Positions 44,707 through 53,804 of a stretch of 64,000 nucleotides of DNA are shown piece by piece. The stretch's first letter is position 1; every line of letters begins with the position of its first letter. The notes beneath the pieces are model-generated. The model worked only from the letters and a program-made list of their open reading frames with translations. It was not told the origin of the DNA and ran no database searches. The stretch is from positions 31,928 to 95,927 of the forward strand of contig JAPLJV010000008.1 of NCBI GenBank assembly GCA_026388415.1, read 5' to 3'. This DNA comes from Deltaproteobacteria bacterium (GTDB lineage Bacteria > Desulfobacterota > Syntrophia > Syntrophales > JACQWR01). A program made the translations under genes and the position numbers.

Positions 44707-46401
44707 CTATCCCTTCAATCCCAGCACCTCGAAGACTCCGAGTGGTTCAGACTTCCCTTTTACCCTCTGGGGAGGGAGGGGTGCAACGGTGATCAGATGC
44801 TGTGTCAGCTTAAAAGTATGATCGGTGATGATGATTTTTCCGGATTCGGCCACTGCCAGAACACGGGCAGCAATATTAACGTTATCTCCGATAACCGTAT
44901 ATTCCATTTTAATGTCGGAACCGAGATTGCCGGATACCAGCATCCCTGAATTAATCCCGATGCCTATCTTGGTCAGAAGCACATTCTTGCTCCCGGCGCC
45001 CTGCTGCAACTCCCGCTGCATGGCAATCGCGGCCCTTACCGCCCTTTCCGCGTGATCATTTTGTGAAATTGGAAGACAAAAAACTCCCATAACCGCATCA
45101 CCGATGAATTTATCCACGTATCCCCCGTGTTCAAGGATATGCCTGGTGATAATCCCGAAATATTCGTTCAAATCTTCTACGATAGCCTCCGGCTCCCGAG
45201 TCTCCGAGTAAGCAGTGAACCCCCTCACATCTGCAAACAGGACGGTCGCTTCGCTCCTCGCGCCCTTGAGCCAGGACTCTTCGGGGTTCGAGAGGATCAA
45301 ATCCAGCACATCGGGGCTCACATAGCGCCCGAAAGATTTCTGCATCAATAATTTTTTCCAGAGCTCTTGAGACATGTAGTTGAAGGCATCTGCCAGATCA
45401 CCAAATTCATCTTTCCGGGCAATATTGGTTTTATGTTGAAAATTTCCCTTACCGATTTCCTTCGTTGCCAAAACAAGCTGGGATATGGGAAAAGAAAAGT
45501 AAATACCCAGTATAGTCGCTATTACTATCCCTAAAATAACGATCAAAACGCTCATGATGAGGATAAAGATGCTTTCCTGGCGAATTTGCTCCTGAATAAA
45601 ATCAATAGATATTCCCACATGAACAGCACCGATATTTTTGTTATGAAAAGTAATCGGTCTGGATAAGTTCAGGACATTTTTACCATCAGGAAGCGTATCG
45701 GGGAAAAAGGTAATGTCACCTTCCTGGGTCCGCTTGCGATTCGGATCGAAAGCCGGCATAGGCATTCCTATTTTGGTATAATCCGTATGGGCCTTGATGA
45801 TCTGCTCCGTATCAATGATGATTGCGTAAAGAAGTCCTTCTACTGTGGCAGCTTCTTTTATAACGGTGTTAAGCAAGACGATATCGTCGTCGAGCAGCGG
45901 CATCTTCGCATCATTGGTGAAATAATTCAGACTTACCTTACCGAGCTTTACGGTCTGTGCATACAGTTGTTCCTTTTGCCTGGCGAGAATCGTAAAGCTA
46001 AGGATCAGAATGGTGAGCCAAATAATGAAAATGATCGCGCCAGAGAGTTTGATCTTGATTGGTACGCGAAGGCCGGATATTCTTTTCCATAAGTCGTCGG
46101 ATGGGGGCTTGAAGAGTTCAGCCGTGCTTTCAAGGGAGTCAAGCGATATGCCGTAATAAATCTCCATCGCATTTAACACCTCTTCTTCTTTTGCATATCC
46201 CTGGGAAACAATAATCTGTCCCAGTTTGAGATTGCTCCCCAACTGAAACATCAGGGCTTGCTGAAGTTGGTGCGGCGAAATAATTTTTTCTTGCAGTAAA
46301 ATGTCACCGAGAGGACTTCGGAGCTTCTTTTTTTGCGCAGAAATGGCAGTTATGATGCCGGATAGCGCCCCTTGTATTTTCTGATAGATGCTTATGGCCA
46401 T
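44707..46401 (-). CDS. Membrane class III adenylate cyclase with MshEN-like N-terminus
   Basis: 564 residues. Residues about 28-90 contain two LG-type half-motifs (SPLGDILLQEKIISPHQLQQ and LKLGQIIVSQGYAKEEEVLN) as in the c-di-GMP-binding MshEN/T2SSE-N fold. The canonical Arg of each half is Ser/Pro or Lys here, so binding is uncertain. TM helices at about 120-142 and 285-310 flank a periplasmic sensor; HAMP and coiled coil follow. The cyclase domain (about 370-560) has both metal Asps (FADVRGFT, IGDAVMGVF), Lys in VDKFIGD, and Asp-Asn-Arg in IGDNVNIAARV, the adenylate-type set. Predicted product cAMP. Followed by the LysM-deacetylase pair at 20 bp. Confidence 0.85.
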   Translation of the reverse strand: MAISIYQKIQGALSGIITAISAQKKKLRSPLGDILLQEKIISPHQLQQALMFQLGSNLKLGQIIVSQGYAKEEEVLNAMEIYYGISLDSLESTAELFKPPSDDLWKRISGLRVPIKIKLSGAIIFIIWLTILILSFTILARQKEQLYAQTVKLGKVSLNYFTNDAKMPLLDDDIVLLNTVIKEAATVEGLLYAIIIDTEQIIKAHTDYTKIGMPMPAFDPNRKRTQEGDITFFPDTLPDGKNVLNLSRPITFHNKNIGAVHVGISIDFIQEQIRQESIFILIMSVLIVILGIVIATILGIYFSFPISQLVLATKEIGKGNFQHKTNIARKDEFGDLADAFNYMSQELWKKLLMQKSFGRYVSPDVLDLILSNPEESWLKGARSEATVLFADVRGFTAYSETREPEAIVEDLNEYFGIITRHILEHGGYVDKFIGDAVMGVFCLPISQNDHAERAVRAAIAMQRELQQGAGSKNVLLTKIGIGINSGMLVSGNLGSDIKMEYTVIGDNVNIAARVLAVAESGKIIITDHTFKLTQHLITVAPLPPQRVKGKSEPLGVFEVLGLKG

Positions 46402-46522
46402 AGGTGATAGACATCTCCCTGAAATGGGCTTACGAAACGCACCTGTCGAAGGCTAAAGAATGAAGCGAAGTTTGTCAATATTTATTTTCGTGAGGTTTCA
46501 CAATGCAAGGGTTTTTGCCTAT

Positions 46523-47836
46523 TCACTTCAGGCATTGGAATATGTCCATACACCACAGGCAGACGCCGCAAGGTTCGGAATTGATGTAACAATCCTGCTC
46601 AAAGTCGCCGCCCTCGACGTAATCGCACAGGGCAAAATTGCAGTTGAAACAAAATGGATAATCATAACGGACAACGTTTTGCCGGAATGTGACAAAATTG
46701 GGGTCATTCCATATTGCCAGGATGCCTTTTTCCGATAGATTACCGAATATCTTGGGCTTTACGGTCTTTTCCACGCCGTTTATGTAACAGCGGTAATGGT
46801 GCCACAAAAAATAGCAGGGATGGACATTGCCGTCCCAGGAAACAAAGATGCTGCCTTCCTCCACAAACTCGCACCGGCGGGCGCTTTTGGGGATAATTTC
46901 CGGGAGCCGGAGTTTTATCCCCGTCTCTGTCCCAACAGACTGTGCCCTGGCGAAGACCTCCTCCATCTTTTCCACCCAGGCGTGATCCGTCGCAAACAGT
47001 TTCTGGAGATTCAATGAAATTCCCTGTCGCAAGGCATCCGCCACGAGCGCTTCCACGAAGGTAATCATTTTCTTTTCCTCAGCCGATTTTTCATATTTCA
47101 TGAATACATCGTAATAGCGCCTGATATCAATACCCTCTTTTTCGGCTCTGCGCAGGTGGTCATGAAATATGGATACAGAAAGGTCCAGGTTGGCGTCGTA
47201 TGTCGTCTGGGAAACAAGCGCCTGATGATAGGGAAAAAGTTGCGTGACAATTGCGAAATCGGCGCCCTGCAAAGCCGCCCAGTGAATTGTTTCCGCCAAC
47301 TCGCCAATATTATCGCGCCTCAGGACGAACTCCACCCCGATTTCCAGTCGCTCGTTGTATGTTTCTTTTGCTGCCCGGAGCATTTGTAGCGCTCCCTCGA
47401 CACTCCTGAATTCGCCTCCCTGGCGAATGTTGCTGAAGGTTTCCGGGGATACAGCGTCAACAGAAAGGCATATCCGGTCCACTCCCGCCCTGACCAGAGA
47501 TACGGCCCGCTGCCTGTCTATGAGCAGACCATTGGTCTGGAATCCTATCCAGGCGTTTTTGTCCATTTTCTCTTTGGCAATCCGGATGAAATCATCAAGG
47601 CGGGGATGAAGGAGTGGCTCGCCGATACCGTTCAAGACCAGGGCTTCCAGGGTTGGCAACGCCGGCGACAGGGCCATGAAAATATCCGCAGACATATCCC
47701 CTTCCAGAAATTCTGCATCATGTCGCTGTTTAAGACACATGGGACATTGGAGATTGCAGCGGGTGGTTAATTCGACGAACAACTTGGCCGGATAATGTCT
47801 CAGGGCCGGAGTTTCAATGGACGGCAGGTTGTTCAT
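46523..47836 (-). CDS. Radical SAM maturase of the tungsten/AOR cluster (SPASM-like)
   Basis: 437 residues from ATG 47836. The alternative TTG 47845 overlaps the ThiF stop as TTGA and cannot be excluded. Radical SAM motif CNLQCPMC, then the usual GIGEPLLHPRLDD and LSVDAVSPETFSN. The C-terminal half has several Cys (CEFVEEGSIFVSW, HPCYFLWHHYRC, FCFNCNFALCDY, CGVCLWCMD), as in SPASM-type auxiliary clusters. It is placed after AOR, MoaD-like and ThiF-like genes, the context of the radical SAM maturase family for tungsten-cofactor oxidoreductases. Its substrate is unproven. Confidence 0.82.
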   Translation of the reverse strand: MNNLPSIETPALRHYPAKLFVELTTRCNLQCPMCLKQRHDAEFLEGDMSADIFMALSPALPTLEALVLNGIGEPLLHPRLDDFIRIAKEKMDKNAWIGFQTNGLLIDRQRAVSLVRAGVDRICLSVDAVSPETFSNIRQGGEFRSVEGALQMLRAAKETYNERLEIGVEFVLRRDNIGELAETIHWAALQGADFAIVTQLFPYHQALVSQTTYDANLDLSVSIFHDHLRRAEKEGIDIRRYYDVFMKYEKSAEEKKMITFVEALVADALRQGISLNLQKLFATDHAWVEKMEEVFARAQSVGTETGIKLRLPEIIPKSARRCEFVEEGSIFVSWDGNVHPCYFLWHHYRCYINGVEKTVKPKIFGNLSEKGILAIWNDPNFVTFRQNVVRYDYPFCFNCNFALCDYVEGGDFEQDCYINSEPCGVCLWCMDIFQCLK

Positions 47837-47841
47837 CGGCT

Positions 47842-48660
47842 TCAAAAGGTAATTTCTGTAAATTCAGTATCGAGGAAGTTCAGCGAAAGCATCTTGCCTC
47901 TAAATGTTGATCCTTCCCCGAGAAGTATCTTAACAATTTCGGAGACTTCCATGCTCGCGATGACAGCAACGACAAAAGACAGATTTCCCAGATCCTTTTC
48001 GACTCCTCGCTCGCCGCTATACCGGGAATAGATTTTTTGCAGCGTGCCTTCTCCCGGGAATTGGGTGGCCACCTGACCGTACCAGCCGCCGACGCCTCCG
48101 TGAACCAGCGGGATGTTGCATTTTTCGCATACCTCAGCCAATTCGAGACGCCGCGGAATGCTATCCAGGGCGTCTGCCACAACATCAATCTTTTCGATAA
48201 TTTTCCTGCCGTTTGCGGCAGTAAAGGCATCCTGCACCGGTACGATGGTTACGGCGGGATTGATCTCTTTTATCCTGTCGGCGGCGACGTTCACCTTGGG
48301 CTGTCCCAGGTTGTCAAGTTTGGAGAACAACTGGCGGTTTAGATTATGCTCCTCAAACGTATCGGGATCAACTACGGTGATATGACCGATGCCGATGCGG
48401 GCCAGTTCCTCGATGATATAGCCTCCCAGGCCGCCACAGCCGATCACGGCTACTTTGCTGCGAAAAAGGGAGAGCTGCTGCCGGCAGGAAAGGCTTCGTT
48501 GATTTCGCTGGTAACGTGCCGGCAGCAGATTCAGCTCCAGGATGGCCTCCTCCACAGCTGGAAAAGTTAGCCCGAAATGTTGGACTGCCCACGTCTGGGT
48601 GGAAAGACTGATCAATCCCTTCTCAGCACGGACCCCAAGGCATTCCTGGAGAATTTCCAT
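47842..48660 (-). CDS. ThiF/MoeB/HesA-family adenylyltransferase
   Basis: 272 residues. Its N-terminal ~65 residues are an extra region; then the E1-like fold with VAVIGCGGLGGYIIEELARI (ATP site), the Asp of VVDPDTFEEHNLNRQLF (Arg-Asn-Arg-like), and DALDSIPRRLELAEVCEK. A Cys-poor C-terminus suggests no CXXC zinc site pair as in MoeB. It probably activates the C-terminal Gly of the MoaD-like protein encoded just before, to make a thiocarboxylate or adenylate for molybdopterin or tungstopterin. Follows moaD-like by 1 bp. Confidence 0.88.
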   Translation of the reverse strand: MEILQECLGVRAEKGLISLSTQTWAVQHFGLTFPAVEEAILELNLLPARYQRNQRSLSCRQQLSLFRSKVAVIGCGGLGGYIIEELARIGIGHITVVDPDTFEEHNLNRQLFSKLDNLGQPKVNVAADRIKEINPAVTIVPVQDAFTAANGRKIIEKIDVVADALDSIPRRLELAEVCEKCNIPLVHGGVGGWYGQVATQFPGEGTLQKIYSRYSGERGVEKDLGNLSFVVAVIASMEVSEIVKILLGEGSTFRGKMLSLNFLDTEFTEITF

Positions 48661-48661
48661 T

Positions 48662-48886
48662 TTACCCGCCCCCCACCGGCGGAAAAATGGCCAGCAGATC
48701 TCCCTCCTTGAGGAGAGAATCAGCTTCCGCGTGACGGCCGTTGATGAAAATGATGGCCGCCTCTCCTTCAGGGATATTCAGGGATGCCAGGATATGACCT
48801 ACCGTAGTGCCCTCCTGGTAATCGAAGTCGTCAACGGCAAACCGGTCCTTGCGCAGGGAAGCAAACAATTTGACGGTAACTTTCAC
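48662..48886 (-). CDS. MoaD/ThiS-family sulfur-carrier protein
   Basis: 74 residues, GTG start with GAGG 10 nt before. Ubiquitin-like pattern VKLFASLRKDRFAV, then IIFINGRHAEADSLLKEGDL and the end PPVGGG. The C-terminal Gly-Gly is the site of adenylation and thiocarboxylation. With the ThiF-like protein it should carry sulfur to the pterin dithiolene of AOR. It sits between AOR and ThiF; a strong hairpin (48907-48938) lies in front. Confidence 0.93.
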   Translation of the reverse strand: MKVTVKLFASLRKDRFAVDDFDYQEGTTVGHILASLNIPEGEAAIIFINGRHAEADSLLKEGDLLAIFPPVGGG

Positions 48887-48906
48887 CGGAAAGGCACCTC
48901 ATAAAG

Positions 48907-48938
48907 TTGCGGGGGCGACTGCCAGTCGGCCCCCGCAA
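48907..48938 (-). terminator. Strong hairpin between AOR and moaD-like genes
   Basis: TTGCGGGGGC GACT gcc AGTC G GCCCCCGCAA pairs over 14 bp with one bulged base. There is no U-run after it in the minus direction, so it may act as an attenuator or mRNA stabiliser that keeps AOR expression above that of its maturation genes, rather than a full terminator. Confidence 0.55.
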
Positions 48939-48943
48939 AATAT

Positions 48944-50680
48944 TCACCAATTAAACACTTTATCCAACTCTTCGTCCTTGACCAGGAAAGTGATATTATG
49001 AGGAAGTACCGGTTCCGTGTAGAAAAACCGCGGCAGGCGGTCATCCTCTTTGGTGAAGCCGACGCGGCTGTTGAAATCGCGCTCTATCTTCAATACCTTC
49101 TTCCCGAGATCAGAAACGCTGTCTGCCGTCAGTTCCAGACCATAAAAGGAATTCAACAAGTCGAGGAGGGCCTGGAAAGTGTCCGGCTGGTCAAGAATGG
49201 CAAAGGCGATAAACAGACACATCCCTGTCGAGTCAATGGCAGCGGTTGCAACCTGCAGATTCCGGGACAGATCTACCTGGCCTTCGGGCTTTAATGGATC
49301 AACGAAGCCGCCGCTCTTGAGGATGTTGGTCGCGATGCTGTAACCTGCCGTGTGGTCCGCGCCCATGGGGCTCGTGGCGTAGGTGACGCCGATGCCCTGT
49401 ACAGCCCGGGGATCGTAGGCGGGCATCGCCTGCCCTTTGACGACGGGAACTCTTTCCACGCCGAAAACCTTGCCCGTTACGGCGGCGCCGCTGCCGATAA
49501 TCCTGCCGAGGGGAGTTCCCCTGCCGATTTCCTTAACAAGATCAATGGCGGCCTGGGCGTCGCCAAACTTCACTACGCCGGCCTGCATGGCAACACCGAT
49601 GGCTACCCCCGTTTCAATCGTATCGAGCCCGTAAGTATCATCCAGGAAATCAAGCATGGCAATGGCGTCGGGGTCGTCAATACCGCAATGGCCACCGTGG
49701 GCCCAGACCGTTTCATATTCCGGTTGCTTGGAAAGGAAATTGCCGTTCTTGTCGTTGTATATGCCCGAACAGCGGATCACACAGCCGCGATGACAGGCGT
49801 GGGCTGGTCCGGCGCCGCGTTTTGTTTCCAGTTCCGCAATGGTTTCACCGCTGATCTTGGCAGCCCCGGCAAATTGTCCTTCTTTGAAGTTGTTGGTGGG
49901 GTAAGCGCCGGCTTCGTTGAGGATATTGGTCAATACGTTGCTCCCGTAAGCAGAAAGGGCCTGGCCGGTGACGGGGTGACGGGCGAGTCCTTCTACAAAT
50001 TTTTTGTTGGCTTCCCTGAATTTTTCGAGATCCTTGGGTGGGCGCGCCTTGCAACCACTGTCATCAAGGACGATCACTTTGACGCCTTTCGCTCCCATAA
50101 CGGCCCCGACGCCCCCTCGCCCTGCGTGTCTTGATGGTCTTAGTTCCGGGTCCGTGCAGGCAATGGAAGCGGCCGGCAGCTTCATCTCTCCGGCCGGTCC
50201 GATGGAAATACAGGTGATTTTATCGCCAAACTCCCCTTTCATCCTGCTGACGAGGTCATAATTGGTCATCATCTTGAGACTGTTATCCGCTTCAATCTTG
50301 ACACCGTCCTTGTTAATGATGATTTTGTACAGATCGTCCCCCGGCGGCTTTCCCTCCAGGATGATTGCCCCATACCCGAGCCTTGCCAATACCTGGGCCG
50401 GCTGCCCTCCGGAATTGGCCTCTTTGATCCCTCCCGTCAGGGGACTCTTGCAGCCGACGGATAAGCGTCCCCACATGGCAGCGCCTGTTCCGGAAAGCAT
50501 ACCGGGAGCAATGACGAGTTTGTTTTCCTTGCCCAGAGGGTGGCAGGATGGCGGCACTTCCCTGGCGACGACAGACGATGTCATCGCCCGCCCTCCGAGT
50601 CCCGCGTATTCACCGAGAGATTCTTCCCGCATCTTTGGGCCGCCTGCGGCCCCCATATCGATCCTCAGAATCTTGTCCAT
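48944..50680 (-). CDS. Aldehyde:ferredoxin oxidoreductase family protein (tungsten)
   Basis: 578 residues, a little shorter than Pyrococcus AOR (about 605). The N-terminal AOR domain has GGRAMTSSVVAREVPPSC, PGMLSGTGA, and GRLSVGCKSPLTGGIKEANS. The 4Fe-4S Cys are ACHRGCVIRCSGIY and a late Cys in STGMCLFIAF. The family holds a bis-pterin tungsten and oxidises aldehydes to acids with ferredoxin, or reduces acids. Start ATG with GGAGGCGTGT. The following MoaD-like, ThiF-like and radical SAM genes support a W/Mo cofactor enzyme. The substrate is unknown; acid-aldehyde or aromatic roles are typical in syntrophs. Confidence 0.9.
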   Translation of the reverse strand: MDKILRIDMGAAGGPKMREESLGEYAGLGGRAMTSSVVAREVPPSCHPLGKENKLVIAPGMLSGTGAAMWGRLSVGCKSPLTGGIKEANSGGQPAQVLARLGYGAIILEGKPPGDDLYKIIINKDGVKIEADNSLKMMTNYDLVSRMKGEFGDKITCISIGPAGEMKLPAASIACTDPELRPSRHAGRGGVGAVMGAKGVKVIVLDDSGCKARPPKDLEKFREANKKFVEGLARHPVTGQALSAYGSNVLTNILNEAGAYPTNNFKEGQFAGAAKISGETIAELETKRGAGPAHACHRGCVIRCSGIYNDKNGNFLSKQPEYETVWAHGGHCGIDDPDAIAMLDFLDDTYGLDTIETGVAIGVAMQAGVVKFGDAQAAIDLVKEIGRGTPLGRIIGSGAAVTGKVFGVERVPVVKGQAMPAYDPRAVQGIGVTYATSPMGADHTAGYSIATNILKSGGFVDPLKPEGQVDLSRNLQVATAAIDSTGMCLFIAFAILDQPDTFQALLDLLNSFYGLELTADSVSDLGKKVLKIERDFNSRVGFTKEDDRLPRFFYTEPVLPHNITFLVKDEELDKVFNW

Positions 50681-50827
50681 ACACGCCTCCTTGTTAGTAA
50701 GTTACCGATAATATATCGGTGTTCTCCCCGTGCGTCAAGAAGAAATAAATTTTCAGATTCGGGCGCCAACTTGAGATATTGCTTTTTCGTATCATTAGTA
50801 TAATATGCGCCAGAAAGGAAATCCGGC

Positions 50828-51397
50828 ATGCCTTCGAAAAAAATCCTAATCCTGTCTGTAACAATTTCCCTGCTTGCGCATGCACTGCTCATTTCGGCGA
50901 CAGGTCTGCTTGATAAACGCTCGGGCAGAACAAGGCCGGAAACAGCCATTACCGTCAATTTGAAGGAAGCGCAAGAAATTCGGCCGGAGGCAACCAAAAA
51001 TGATACAAAAAAGGAAGTATTACCTACCCCCCTTCCGCCGCCGGAAGAAGTAGCGGCAAGCGATGCCTTAGAGCAGGAAGCCATCTCTCTCGACAGCGCG
51101 GATGAAAAATTTGCCCCCTATCTGAAAAAAATCAAACAAAAGATAGAAAATATCTGGTCTTATCCCCCGGAGGCCTTCGCAGCAAAGAAGGAGGGGATAA
51201 GTACCGTGCTATTCTCCCTCGATAGCCGAGGCATGCTTGTCGAAAGCAAAATTGTTGAATCTTCCGGACATGAGGCGCTCGATCGGGGAACGATAAACGT
51301 CATCAATGCGGCCGCCCCCTATGCCCCTTTTCCCCCGGAAATTACTCTTTCCCGCCTGCATATCCAGGCCACCTTCCAGTACCGCTTCCTTCAATAG
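50828..51397 (+). CDS. TonB-family protein
   Basis: 189 residues: N-terminal membrane anchor (ILILSVTISLLAHALLISAT), a charged, Pro-rich spacer (PTPLPPPEEV), and a C-terminal TonB fold (YLKKIKQKIENIWSYPPEAF, VLFSLDSRGMLVESKIVES, LSRLHIQATFQYRF). It transmits proton-motive force to outer-membrane receptors. No ExbB/ExbD or receptor gene is in the window, so it must use partners elsewhere or act as a TonB-like envelope protein. Divergent from AOR by about 150 bp. Confidence 0.88.
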   Translation: MPSKKILILSVTISLLAHALLISATGLLDKRSGRTRPETAITVNLKEAQEIRPEATKNDTKKEVLPTPLPPPEEVAASDALEQEAISLDSADEKFAPYLKKIKQKIENIWSYPPEAFAAKKEGISTVLFSLDSRGMLVESKIVESSGHEALDRGTINVINAAAPYAPFPPEITLSRLHIQATFQYRFLQ

Positions 51398-51463
51398 CAC
51401 TGCTCCTACTTTCTCTTGCCCGGAAAAACAACTGCTGCTATATAGTGGCGTAAGGAGAAGATT

Positions 51464-52495
51464 ATGGAAATAGGTATTTTAGGCCTGCCCCACAGCGGGA
51501 AAAGCGCCTTGTTTGAAATTATGACGGCGATTAAGAGCTCGGAAATGCATGGAGAAATCTGCGTGCGCGGCCAGGCTACCGTCCCGGATGAGCGGTTCGA
51601 TCAGCTCGTGAAAATATTTCAGCCGCTCAAGGTATCGCCCGCCAAGGTGCCTTTCGTGGATGTCAATGCCGTCGGGGAAAGGGCCTGGGATTCTTTGCGC
51701 CAGAGCTTAAGCGGCGTGGATGGCCTCCTGCACGTGGTGGACGGTTTTTCGACCGATCATGTTCAGGAAATTATCAACAACTACAGCAAGATGGAAGATG
51801 AACTGATCCTTTCCGACTTGCTGATCGTTGAAAACCGGCTGGAACGAATGACGAAGACGGCCAAAAAACCCCTGACCCCGCAAGACGCCGCCCAGGCCCT
51901 GCTGCTGCCAAGATTAAAGGAGCAGTTAGAAAGGGGTAAACCACTGCGGGAGATAGGCCTGACGGCGGAAGAGATCCACTCGCTGCGCAGCTTTTCGTTC
52001 TGGACCATCCGTCCGGAACTGGTGGTTATCAATACGGCCGAAGACAAGCAGGACATTGCCGATACCTTCCGTGCGCAGGCCGCCCTGAATGTGCCGGTTA
52101 TGGGCATCTGCTGCCTGACGGAAGCGGAACTCGCGGGACTGACGTCGGAGGAGCAAGGGGAATTTCTCGCCGCCCTCGGCATCACGGAACCGGCTTTCGG
52201 CCGCATTATCCGCGCCTCCTTCTCGCTGCTCGGGCGGATCGCCTATTTCACCTGCGGCGCCGATGAAGTCAAATCATGGGTCATACCGGCCGGCTCAAAA
52301 GCGCCCAAGGCGGCTGCCGTCATTCACAATGATTTCGAGCGGGGCTTCATCAAGGCCGAAGTGGCCAGTTTCTCCGACTTCCAGGCCTGCGGGAGCACCC
52401 TGGCCGGCGCCAAGGCCGCAGGGAAACTCCGCCTCGAAGGCAAGGAATATATCGTGCAGGATGGCGATATTATAACCTTCCGCTTCAACGTGTGA
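51464..52495 (+). CDS. YchF-like GTPase/ATPase with TGS (DUF933) domain
   Basis: 343 residues. The P-loop GLPHSGKSALFEIM has Ser-Gly-Lys-Ser instead of NVGKS. The Asp of FVDVNAVGERAW replaces DxxG, and there is no clear NKxD; VVINTAEDKQDI lies at that place. A helical insert follows, and the C-terminal TGS domain (KSWVIPAGSKAPKAAAVIHN ... FIKAEVASFSDF ... EGKEYIVQDGDIITFRFNV) is as in YchF/Ola1. It may hydrolyse ATP rather than GTP (family knowledge). ATG preceded by AAGGAGAAGATT. YchF proper is usually about 363 residues, so this is a divergent relative. Confidence 0.85.
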   Translation: MEIGILGLPHSGKSALFEIMTAIKSSEMHGEICVRGQATVPDERFDQLVKIFQPLKVSPAKVPFVDVNAVGERAWDSLRQSLSGVDGLLHVVDGFSTDHVQEIINNYSKMEDELILSDLLIVENRLERMTKTAKKPLTPQDAAQALLLPRLKEQLERGKPLREIGLTAEEIHSLRSFSFWTIRPELVVINTAEDKQDIADTFRAQAALNVPVMGICCLTEAELAGLTSEEQGEFLAALGITEPAFGRIIRASFSLLGRIAYFTCGADEVKSWVIPAGSKAPKAAAVIHNDFERGFIKAEVASFSDFQACGSTLAGAKAAGKLRLEGKEYIVQDGDIITFRFNV

Positions 52496-52498
52496 TGT

Positions 52499-53662
52499 CT
52501 ATTTACCTGTTTCCGGATAGCGCAGCATCAGGCTCAGGATAAAGCCGAGCAAGGGAAGAACCGCTATAGACCGCAGGGCGAAGGGCACACCGAAATGATC
52601 GGCCACCACTCCCAGCAGCGTTACGCAAATGCCGCCGGCCCCGATCGCGAAGCCGACCATCAGGCCGGATGCTATGCCGAGGTTATGGGGCAACAGATGC
52701 TGCGCCATGACAACGGTAACGGCGAAGGTGGAAATCACGATCATGCCGAGCAGCCCGAGGACGACGAACAATAACAAGCCCTTGGTAACAAATATAAGCG
52801 GTAGCACCAGCGTAGCCAGGAACATGGAGATGCTTAAATAGCGTTTGTGCCCCAGACTGTCGGCAACAGGCGCACCGCCCAACGTTCCCGCAGCCCCGCC
52901 CAGAAGAAATACCGACACCAGCGCACTGGCATAAAGCGGATCTCCCTTGAGATGATTGATGTAATAGAAGGGGATGTAACTCATCAGGCCCATTTGAATC
53001 CAGGAGCGCATAATCACGGTGCCGATGAGCAGGAAGACCGACATATAAGTCGCGCGCGAAATTTCATAAGAAGCGTCCTTTACAACCTTCCTGACGGCCT
53101 CCTGTCCCATCGTCATTTTTTTCCAGAAAAACAGTATGACCAGGGTAAACAGCAGGGAGGGGATGATAATGACGGGCAAGGATGAAAACCCCAGGTATTT
53201 GATGATATAAGCAGCGATAATGGGTCCCAGGGCCAGGCCCAGATTGCCTCCCACAGAGAATACGGCCATGCCCGTGACCGGTTTTTCCCCCGTAAAATTG
53301 GCCGCCGTCTTGTATCCCTCGGGATGAAAGGAGGCGATGCCGAGACCGCTGATCACCACCAGCACGAGCACCACGGCGTAACTGGATGGCAAGGACAATA
53401 AGGAAAAGCCGATGCCGGCGCAGAGACAGCCGGCGGGCAGGAGAAAGGGCTTCTCGCGGATGTCGGAGAAATAGCCGAAGAGTGGCTGAATCAGGGAAGA
53501 GGTAAAGTTGGCCGCCAGCAGGATAACGCCCGTCATCGTGTAGGACAGAGACAGGTGCTCTTTCAGAAAAGGCAGGATGGCCGGCAGCGCCCCCTGGTAG
53601 ATGTCGGTTACCAGGTGACCTAACGAAAGCAGGAGCAGTATCTTTAAGTTGAACTTTTTCAT
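52499..53662 (-). CDS. MFS transporter, fosmidomycin-resistance (Fsr) type
   Basis: 387 residues from ATG 53662 (MKKFNLKILLLLSLGHLVTD), with about 12 hydrophobic segments. The N-terminal GHLVTDIYQGALPAILPFLK and the loop FGYFSDIREKPFLLPAGC are typical of the Fsr-like group. A longer frame to 53854 overlaps ABC-F and lacks support. Convergent with the YchF-like gene, 3 bp between stops. Substrate unknown; the group exports drugs or small metabolites. Confidence 0.86.
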   Translation of the reverse strand: MKKFNLKILLLLSLGHLVTDIYQGALPAILPFLKEHLSLSYTMTGVILLAANFTSSLIQPLFGYFSDIREKPFLLPAGCLCAGIGFSLLSLPSSYAVVLVLVVISGLGIASFHPEGYKTAANFTGEKPVTGMAVFSVGGNLGLALGPIIAAYIIKYLGFSSLPVIIIPSLLFTLVILFFWKKMTMGQEAVRKVVKDASYEISRATYMSVFLLIGTVIMRSWIQMGLMSYIPFYYINHLKGDPLYASALVSVFLLGGAAGTLGGAPVADSLGHKRYLSISMFLATLVLPLIFVTKGLLLFVVLGLLGMIVISTFAVTVVMAQHLLPHNLGIASGLMVGFAIGAGGICVTLLGVVADHFGVPFALRSIAVLPLLGFILSLMLRYPETGK

Positions 53663-53804
53663 GTAAATGCCTACCAAGTAGAAAAAAATAAAGCAATAAG
53701 ATAAAATCTCACCACGGTACGCACCGGCACCGCCCGTCACGTCAGGCGCGCCAATCCGCTCATTGATCAGATTCGGGGCCAGTTTGCGTTGCACCATCTC
53801 TGAT

